Assembly: GCA_947462335.1 (NCBI GenBank)
Contig: OX381710.1
Span: 57,730,842-57,794,841, forward strand
DNA length: 64,000 nt
Origin: Harmothoe impar
Taxonomy: Eukaryota; Annelida; Polychaeta; Phyllodocida; Polynoidae
Direction of reading: 5' to 3'
Shown: positions 63,101-64,000 of the stretch, one piece after another
Numbering within the stretch: position 1 is the stretch's first letter
Layout: each line of letters begins with the position of its first letter
The notes under the pieces: generated by a model
Databases searched by the model: none
Told to the model about the DNA's origin: nothing
Seen by the model: the letters and a program-made list of their open reading frames with translations, nothing else
Made by a program: the position numbers and the translations under genes

Positions 63101-64000
63101 GATCCTCTCAAATCCGTCCAAGAAACTCGTTGTTTGGGCGGATTACGGTGGACCTCTGTCTGTGTCGCACTGGGGCCAATTGATCACCAAGCCATATTTA
63201 GCTTGACAGACTTAAAATCGACAGCTTGTGACAGGCAGAATCATTTGTAATCTTAGTTACAACATATCCTCCACCTCATCTCTCCTCTGGTATTCAGGAT
63301 GCTCCGTTTGTTATGAAGAAACGGGATTACGAGACAAGACAGGGTAACGACCGCTACGAGGGCTTCCTGGTGGATCTCATTGACAATATAGCTCATTCAC
63401 TCAACTTCAAGGTAAGAGCAACAAGGCAAATGTTTCAAGGGAGTCGTAATGTTACATACTGTTCTCCATCTAGCTAGTCTCATCCATTAGTGTACATCAA
63501 GATTAGACCGTACCCGTTGGCACCTCGTATCATTCATGGATGGATGTGTTGAGACTTTTGTCTGCTTTGATACATTTGTCTGATCTCAAAAGAGTGATCA
63601 ATGTATGAAACGTCATGCCGCATACGAGCAACTCCAGTCCACTTCACATCAGTGATTGTCACAAGGTAGCTGGTGGCACAAACTGGTGGGGAATGAGGGA
63701 ACCAGACTGCTGGTATCTTGCATTTGATTAACAGAAGCAGAGGTAGCTTCCGCAATAAGTAATGATGAATAGAGACAAAATGTTCAATGTTTGGTTTTGT
63801 TAGATAAAAATGTGATATCTAATTTTGAAACGTTTCTGCCAACCTTCACTCTGGTCTTCATTTGAACATTTTTAGAATCGAAATATGAAACATTATCCTG
63901 TATAGTGGACGCTGGTGTACATTTGTTCATGGTCTGATATTAGTTTATGTCTCTTTGTGTTTTTCAACAGTATAACCTTTACGAGTCACCGGATGGTAAC
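33059..64000 (+). CDS. Ionotropic glutamate receptor, kainate-like (partial, 10 exons)
   Basis: Subunit of a ligand-gated cation channel of the plasma membrane. Ten exons (33059-33170, 39328-39480, 55382-55672, 56049-56227, 59000-59053, 59601-59873, 60176-60283, 62129-62269, 63298-63411, 63971-64000) join without phase conflict into 485 codons, cut by the window end. The first exon gives a signal peptide. Exons 2-8 give the amino-terminal domain, with landmarks YKWTQAAVLYVDETG, ALRLSMMSAHYSWILADP and GLTGTLMFGSHDNARVN then IGEWSSSG. Exon 8 ends in PLNIVFML and exons 9-10 (DAPFVMKK, NDRYEGFLVDLIDNIAHSLN, FKYNLYESPDGN) start ligand-binding lobe S1, closest to kainate/AMPA receptors. Pore and glutamate-contact Arg lie beyond the window. 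Intron 2 carries a full LTR retrotransposon in antisense. Exon 1 is the least certain. Confidence 0.9.
34892..35005. mobile_element. Foldback MITE, TA target duplication (copy 2, full length)
   Basis: 114 bp flanked by TA (34890-34891 and 35006-35007). Near-perfect arms of about 37 bp run from GTGAGAGTCATTGTCGCTAA inward to CTCACCTGAG. The spacer is about 13 nt. Copy 1 is at 2888-2982. Confidence 0.8.
36075..36128 (-). repeat. Possible tRNA-derived SINE head
   Basis: On the - strand TAGCTCATTGAGC resembles box A and GGGTTGGATCC resembles box B at tRNA-like spacing. The rest of a SINE was not delimited. Confidence 0.3.
39328..39480 (+). CDS. Glutamate receptor exon 2
   Basis: The acceptor is GTCCCAG. 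It encodes GVYTAGSAAWRQLLTDSWEE through LENHYQLTYRHIQT. The donor is GTGAGG, phase 1. Assignment rests on phase and position. Confidence 0.7.
40063..40121. repeat. G-run/C-run inverted repeat
   Basis: A run of about 11 G is followed 15 bp later by about 32 bases that are nearly all C with single breaks. The - strand has four or more G-runs and could form a quadruplex; the + strand can fold G-run on C-run. Confidence 0.7.
41133..41615 (-). repeat. 3' LTR
   Basis: 483 bp. In - orientation it starts TGTAGGGG and has a TATATAAG box (41415-41422) and an AATAAA signal (41208-41213), the expected U3 and R marks. Confidence 0.93.
41616..41628 (-). promoter_or_regulatory. Polypurine tract
   Basis: On the - strand CTAGGGGGGGTAG directly precedes the 3' LTR, the expected primer site for plus-strand DNA synthesis. 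Confidence 0.75.
41629..43062 (-). other. Retrotransposon 3' non-coding spacer
   Basis: 1.4 kb between the last frame and the polypurine tract. It is AT-rich and non-coding, with a diverged internal duplication near 42540-42690 (repeat of TCCAG-AATGTTCATGA-ATATATAA). The end nearest the frame carries a cluster of hairpins at 42917-43039. Confidence 0.6.
42917..43039 (-). promoter_or_regulatory. Cluster of four strong hairpins in the 3' UTR
   Basis: Four perfect stems follow each other: 42917-42935 (TTTCCCTT, 3-nt loop), 42939-42959 (CGTCATAA, A5 loop), 42992-43010 (GGAAACTA, 3-nt loop) and 43015-43039 (CTATTTCTAA, A5 loop). A weaker 6-bp stem lies at 42963-42986. The block starts 24 nt past the last stop codon. 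Loops of A5/T5 and equal spacing suggest RNA structure rather than chance. Confidence 0.7.
43063..45636 (-). CDS. Retrotransposon 3' ORF, Cys/His-rich, unknown
   Basis: 857 residues from an ATG at 45636. Not recognised. There is no signal peptide or membrane segment, so it does not look like an envelope. The N-terminus is charged and Ser/Arg-rich, then Ala/Pro-rich. A Cys/His-rich core (about 44270-44830) contains CPLATNCKG, CPFATC, HLCENHMHHCVVYHC, CNGC and HMKDCH, like several zinc-binding knuckles. An Arg/Ser-rich region and a helical C-terminus (about 43070-43450) follow. It could bind nucleic acid. It shares its frame with the upstream ORF, separated by one TGA (45646-45648) and three codons. 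Confidence 0.7.
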   Translation of the reverse strand: MLLTGVNRYRARIGKLREPKTRKEYEIAAASMQGVVSYILDVATIEAYMDTHNLKRNIAISCLVDEAVRTVRTRSSSAEEKARIKALKATPRGRGSKSERGASNRSSSADSNQSDEFVQERGRQSHRNEKARLANLPDSVLAEGLPEQPSGGQPVIPRAVEATDEAMDTNEANTPAPSTTGVTVPTPALVADVTAAAGAAAAVAAALVINPARLSPLRSPAHSDEEEGEVPANAEEPGNDPEDPIPPNDVMRRVWQNANNKFRVFIPNSWEQCPIGPTNFGCPLATNCKGQSDDEDWIRNTPRDRPPSAFYQQWLDQLRILPETYYSKEQKEKLLFASTRWYNQRERNWCPFATCVNTIGTDRTVFVTKQRFLRHLCENHMHHCVVYHCDITVGRESQLCNGCLEPRRGELMRHMKDCHNMGISVARNRVNALHDAVCDQYKSLTDDQKAKIRPATPFFCEVADGKFKARIARVDGRNKFAMNDEEYTVLCTTRTSRRGGGSFRQPETRGGSRGKSRSARDRSRSPAVSPGPKRRHAGSTLEELDNSYYGNYQAPEGREYYREYPDPLYTDRKDRKRDSGGHTAAATNMEYRTRRLSSSDSATSQPDCGGARPKESPATRTKASLPLTYHLGTTAKPTPRDVRSPTTPTRGMESLTVKTEPKSLISVVTPRGITVPKTAAAIKAPRVDVKPMIPASQEPVVIQPVAGTSRTETTGGVKLKYVPIVNYFSREEKASCEVGQRIVTEFQESQRQLAVEYNTKMLGLFTHGLKIAHREEKALVAAGNADYLSKKSREAATGQKNAEAAAGFVRQENEKLTKRLQDMNVKFYGVFGVTLDTWDGTAEHALALMRARDEPLG
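45646..46341 (-). CDS. Retrotransposon 3' ORF, acidic, unknown
   Basis: The open frame starts at 46341 with GTG; the first ATG is at 46284 (MSSETDHQQVD), giving 212 residues. It is acidic and probably disordered in its first half, then more hydrophobic (LTRQAILLFLLVEEQEELPP). It ends SLDPNC then TGA, in the same frame as the 857-residue ORF. A 7-bp hairpin (45615-45632) lies 13 nt after the stop. 472 nt separate it from the pol stop. Function unknown; it may be the N-terminal part of one longer protein made by stop-codon readthrough. Confidence 0.6.
   Translation of the reverse strand: MGRWTPYNPSITLFLSVTNMSSETDHQQVDPLEEGDSASGGNVVDNQPDLGDQESMDFLGQEGIMDVDVDSQSSLRPANVAANYLEGLDIEAISPADGQADTGEAEYQDPGPLYHGEPPEDVEKPRPAVPTLGGFMSNYDGREVELHEDVLRLTAEGAPHRIDPLTRQAILLFLLVEEQEELPPDWFVYWEALQKGLLVCYCLRRAVFDLHIADIKRLMPALPILSLDPNC
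46757..50878 (-). CDS. Pol polyprotein (protease, RT, RNase H, integrase)
   Basis: 1373 codons counted from a GTG at 50878; the frame is open upstream into the gag overlap, so it is probably made by -1 frameshifting, not by its own start. Protease DTGA is at about residue 109. Reverse transcriptase has FCIDYRKLNG, LPRIDETIDSLGG and YLDD at about 529-532. RNase H begins near DTDAS (681). Integrase has the H-H-C-C zinc site (925-964), then Asp 993, Asp 1053 and Glu 1089 with D-35-E spacing, and a GPY/F-like segment (NWDGPFVVTR). The tail is basic. No stop or frameshift is seen inside, so it looks intact. Confidence 0.95.
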   Translation of the reverse strand: MNASSKKGDGTVHPGNHEAGETGTTGAQGCAYGKPSASLEESITKELVKVGGTRLPPGHPCLEHLKGCGFDLSTDSDLHRFTRNPSVTDGKRWYVSCSVQGKTGEFLTDTGASHSMVSKRFISLLPNMCENLTMRVNACTADGTRMRTFGQTFLIISVAGKEFVWAPTIAEIEDDGILGLDFAALFGATLNPKSGKLKIEYPYDMTILCKLRVISSVASVAQTVKIPPGMTCDVLVSSGRLIQRGLAVIEPDMAVLSRKGLESADTLVGNSRWTVTPISNPGNSTVYLEKGTEVGKVILAEAVTGSHQDLRLEEGGEEELHEELTKLLTGSSITDENDQEALKAMLKRCRQAFAAPGEPLGRTNKVLHEIKTGDNPAFKIPYRRLPLKKKIVAEEEIAKMLKDNVIVPSMSPWSSPVCMVTKKDGSIRFCIDYRKLNGLTKKNSYPLPRIDETIDSLGGNEWFCTLDLQSGYWQVGMKPEDMEKTAFSSHIGLFEYKVMPFGLCNAPATFEAMMETLLSDLLWRKCLVYLDDVIVFGKTFADCLSNLEEVLNRIMSNGLKLKPKKCNLFKKDINYLGRIISTEGVKADPEKIRSVTEWEVPRGPKDVRSFLGFCSYYRDFLPGYSRVAYPIQCLSHWTPGNRKEEFPWVKEQDTAFLAIKKLFVETPVLKYPTPDGHFVLDTDASNESIGAALSQVQGGVEVPIAFASNTMSKTQRNYCTTKRELLAVIVYTKKFKHFLWGSDFTLRTDHSSLRWLLNFKDAEGMIGRWLAHLSEFGLEQSQIQHRAGIKHVNADALSRRPIRKCENTNCDDCGQHEAVIARARIPFEIKGTGVLEWSMGTIRKFQEKDPNHSRLLVLLPRKIRPPRPEISLENREMRRLIAQWAELEVQSGIVYRWKINPSGRRVRQVVIPSGMRRDVMYYCHGHLTSGHFGKKRSLERLKRRYYWPGMSSDLLRWIATCPDCCKNKPGPGMGKMPLSQELFGVRFARVAIDIISGFKTTPEGNTCMMVVTDYYTKYTRVFPLADHKAATCAKAFVQGWVLHLGVPLMMHSDQGREFESDLWQEMCHRLAICKTRTNPYRPQSDGMVERFNRTLIQVLKSLVNDKMDDWDEQCDYVCHAYNSTVHSSTSCSPNLLVFGEDLIMPADLVFGVVGMNPETPCHVMFVESLRDQFKYAYELVRTELQKNATWQKTGYDLGLKPRRFKVGDQVVRLHEPLSTLKLASNWDGPFVVTRIVSDSTVVIRSLQGKMYKSNVARLREWKGRDLSLDSYELEVDTLIEESEQRKLVKEPPRKRGRPRKEVSRKLMVHKPVIPKRSGKKAANKVSLAEGKRTRKGVVKAKSTLEKACPRTRSNVMPKNIRRSPRFLARDGIT
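50931..50974 (-). promoter_or_regulatory. -1 ribosomal frameshift signal between gag and pol
   Basis: On the - strand the heptamer GGGAAAT (50974-50968) is in the right phase (G GGA AAT) and lies directly before the gag stop TAG (50967-50965). After a 5-nt spacer a perfect 9-bp stem GGGGTTACC/GGTAACCCC with a 14-nt loop follows (50962-50931). Slipping one base back gives GGG AAA TTA and enters the pol frame exactly. Confidence 0.85.
50965..53019 (-). CDS. Gag protein with coiled coil and CCHC knuckle
   Basis: 684 residues from ATG 53019, the structural protein of the particle. Residues about 1-115 are strongly helical and charged (coiled coil). A disordered Pro/Asn-rich part follows, then a retrotransposon gag (capsid-like) segment around YDQLEVLACYTFGKMVTVDH to FVRFISGLSDPEHAKV. 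Near the C-terminus is one CCHC zinc knuckle (CYRCQVKGHFASEC) for RNA binding. The start overlaps the upstream frame as ATGA. It ends at the frameshift site. Confidence 0.9.
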   Translation of the reverse strand: MKKKVAQESHEFQKIQAKIAENRKENEHSESLKEKYEKELKQYSREWYVLKKGTEELEKGRDQLVKDNESTRMQILEETEELERKRKAEVEAVCSLEARKTLLRGELSKAMEQQGEEQVPAIGPEAVLDSTLTARKVDALPQFDPFINDNGLRNVEDSVYKNRGKDSRRVNVTGHSLEREPVNHASIGQVNREMSPEEEVSRHYKNKFRDEVVNHSYGSLNPFSGDDPAQYGNPGDYDSKGNYRYCPDATYSYPPPTTDTHSGANKDPENRPRGSLNKGSQRRTKGRSNPVHKNTPLNRRVTMTPAEHRLHNRDPAIGNLGLDCSRRGQDGTDLLAWSRRMSGQLVHSNYAAKRTARVTKPYRGLRPWKEEYQSLLDDCKYNCWNKEESLGAFVIWLSDGPGKIVVEEWRDTYGPEATYDQLEVLACYTFGKMVTVDHWTLFQRRTQKPKESAKIFGLELQRLLRQARPEWSRDAEYYIESLFVRFISGLSDPEHAKVCGRAWEAGSSLADLFMAIDQHDKKKILLAGMIPANRGQRVSGIEHSLDGDDSSAEESEGEERVDALKFKGRQKSSSTPVSGKLPSNKGYSETPRKPNTREPQTEPSQKTQTPETTTPDKTNASGNSFNTLMESMIKRMNEVFDNQTRRRPRVDRNTVQCYRCQVKGHFASECKAEKPVLRSEVSGN
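53016..53426 (-). CDS. Short gag-leader ORF overlapping gag by ATGA
   Basis: Open from 53426 (GTG); the first ATG is at 53396, giving 126 residues. The second half is a charged helix (YAALTEELTSLVKERDEI) that runs straight into the coiled coil at the start of the gag frame. Its TGA (53018-53016) overlaps the gag ATG (53019-53017). It could be translated with gag through reinitiation or a -1 shift, or may be one gag frame broken by a small indel. Confidence 0.65.
   Translation of the reverse strand: MDRQSFSGQTMATGGSLGGSGPELSEGELESTRLEVAGMDPGEGLKPEQKKRKVQDLSWVEPYVGDGRFQREYDEHLAREEDDLYWENVRLDKQSMEDQYAALTEELTSLVKERDEILSENQRVKGTLIEERERLI
53502..53514 (-). promoter_or_regulatory. Retrotransposon primer-binding site
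   Basis: On the - strand TGGTGCCGTGACC begins one base after the 5' LTR; TGG pairs with the tRNA CCA end. I could not assign the tRNA. Confidence 0.7.
53516..53998 (-). repeat. 5' LTR
   Basis: 483 bp, differing from the other LTR at two positions that I found. It is the promoter LTR for the - strand transcript, with TATATAAG at 53798-53805. Confidence 0.93.
53999..55381. other. Receptor intron 2, part after the retrotransposon
   Basis: No exon recognised. A 122-codon open frame at 55002-55370 has no family similarity. There is a G-run near 54400. Confidence 0.5.
55382..55672 (+). CDS. Glutamate receptor exon 3
   Basis: The acceptor is CTCACCAG. It encodes LNKLHVTVLLGPHNEALRIA through YKWTQAAVLYVDETG, a clear amino-terminal-domain core. 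The donor is GTATGA, phase 1. Confidence 0.88.
56049..56227 (+). CDS. Glutamate receptor exon 4
   Basis: The acceptor is CCCACAG. It encodes LQLIGQLMSNEKLLVRSWRL through IIITAEKLVVEVILEE. The donor is GTAGGT, phase 0. Confidence 0.88.
56228..58999. other. Receptor intron 4
   Basis: Mostly featureless. An open frame at 58136-58420 contains LTVSIHLDLPHIENRALRVL then SLIIVSPPDGQYLLSLFCH, whose hydrophobic pattern is reminiscent of exon 4 of the receptor. Flanking splice signals are poor and in the wrong phase, so I do not call it an exon. Confidence 0.35.
59000..59053 (+). CDS. Glutamate receptor exon 5
   Basis: An 18-codon exon, ALRLSMMSAHYSWILADP, the segment that in kainate receptors precedes the TTLDL motif. 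The acceptor is CTCTGCAG and the donor GTAAGT. Confidence 0.88.
59210..59436. mobile_element. MITE with CTAAGTGACTGTCAT inverted ends
   Basis: AAACCTGTCT ... CTAAGTGACTGTCATGAAATAAA on the left is mirrored by TTTATTTTATGACAGTCACTTAG ... AGACAGGTTT in parts on the right. 227 bp in the intron between receptor exons 5 and 6. No clear target duplication. Confidence 0.65.
59601..59873 (+). CDS. Glutamate receptor exon 6
   Basis: 91 codons from LSYGVDLSGYNYTQVNLSVF to CMEHVLGAQLHTYLRM. An earlier GTGAGT at 59806 is in the wrong phase; the donor at 59874 keeps the frame into exon 7. Confidence 0.85.
60176..60283 (+). CDS. Glutamate receptor exon 7
   Basis: 36 codons, EPVSGLTGTLMFGSHDNARV then NVSLKLLTLTENGLRQ, the conserved GLTG segment. 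The donor is GTCAGT. Confidence 0.88.
60297..61790. mobile_element. MITE split by a nested 1.2-kb transposon
   Basis: The arms at 60297-60377 and 61690-61790 are inverted relatives (shared GGCTGTGTCTC, CTGGGTGCC and TTGACCAG, about 80% alike). The element at 60476-61679 is inserted between them. A related copy with local 18-bp amplification is at 3588-3765. Confidence 0.6.
60476..61679 (-). mobile_element. 1.2-kb TA-type DNA transposon remnant, copy B
   Basis: Perfect 13-bp ends GGGTAGGTTCACC, flanked by TA (60474-60475 and 61680-61681). Matches the reverse complement of 31243-32569 end to end, without the nested MITE. Non-coding; lies in receptor intron 7. Confidence 0.8.
62129..62269 (+). 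CDS. Glutamate receptor exon 8
   Basis: 47 codons, starting IGEWSSSGDMSSERLVLESA and ending PLNIVFML, the linker into lobe S1. The acceptor is TTCTCCTAG and the donor GTACGT. Confidence 0.88.
62270..63297. other. Receptor intron 8
   Basis: No repeat with clear ends and no exon recognised. The open frame at 62904-63206 is about 100 codons with no family similarity and no fitting splice signals. Confidence 0.5.
63298..63411 (+). CDS. Glutamate receptor exon 9 (S1)
   Basis: 38 codons, DAPFVMKKRDYETRQGNDRY then EGFLVDLIDNIAHSLNFK, matching the family EPYVM...GNDRFEGYCIDL pattern. The donor is GTAAGA. Confidence 0.93.
63971..64000 (+). CDS. Glutamate receptor exon 10, cut by window end
   Basis: The acceptor is TTTCAACAG. 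Ten codons, YNLYESPDGN, continue S1 and run off the window. Confidence 0.85.

Overview
This window is eukaryotic and looks like a marine invertebrate genome (lophotrochozoan or non-vertebrate deuterostome; I cannot place it more closely). Genes have many short exons with GT-AG introns, and the long introns and spacers are full of transposon fragments, MITEs, minisatellites and low-complexity DNA. I identified no prokaryotic gene and no CRISPR array.

Three host genes lie on the + strand. (1) 1729-17221: a four-exon AA15-type lytic polysaccharide monooxygenase with signal peptide, copper-binding His at the mature N-terminus and a hydrophobic C-terminal tail. Its 13.9-kb first intron holds a complete-looking PIF/Harbinger transposon: a DDE nuclease at 4634-6718 (+) facing a roughly 980-residue SANT/Myb-like partner at 11958-6882 (-). 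Minisatellites follow. (2) 26155-28329: a single-pass membrane protein of unknown family, two exons seen. (3) 33059 to beyond 64000: an ionotropic glutamate receptor of kainate-like type. Ten exons join in one 485-codon frame covering the signal peptide, amino-terminal domain and the start of the S1 ligand-binding lobe; the gene is cut by the window end.

A 12.87-kb Ty3/gypsy LTR retrotransposon sits antisense in the second receptor intron (41133-53998). Its LTRs differ at only two positions that I found and it has a GGTG target duplication. It has three places where frames meet: an ATGA overlap inside gag, a textbook -1 frameshift signal between gag and pol (slippery heptamer, 5-nt spacer, perfect 9-bp hairpin), and an in-frame TGA between two unusual 3' ORFs that do not look like an envelope gene. 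A row of strong hairpins follows the last ORF.

The most unusual object is a 551-bp miniature LTR retrotransposon at 24318-24868. Each 149-157-bp LTR carries a tRNA-like gene with A box, B box and T5 terminator. The primer-binding site beside the LTR matches the 3' end of that same tRNA, including the added CCA, over 14 nt. This resembles the plant Cassandra elements that carry 5S rRNA in the LTR, but with a tRNA that appears to match its own primer. I know of no described animal counterpart, but could not search.

The rest is mainly small DNA-transposon derivatives with readable target duplications (TA, TAA, TTA, 8-bp) and nested insertions, several as pairs of related copies.
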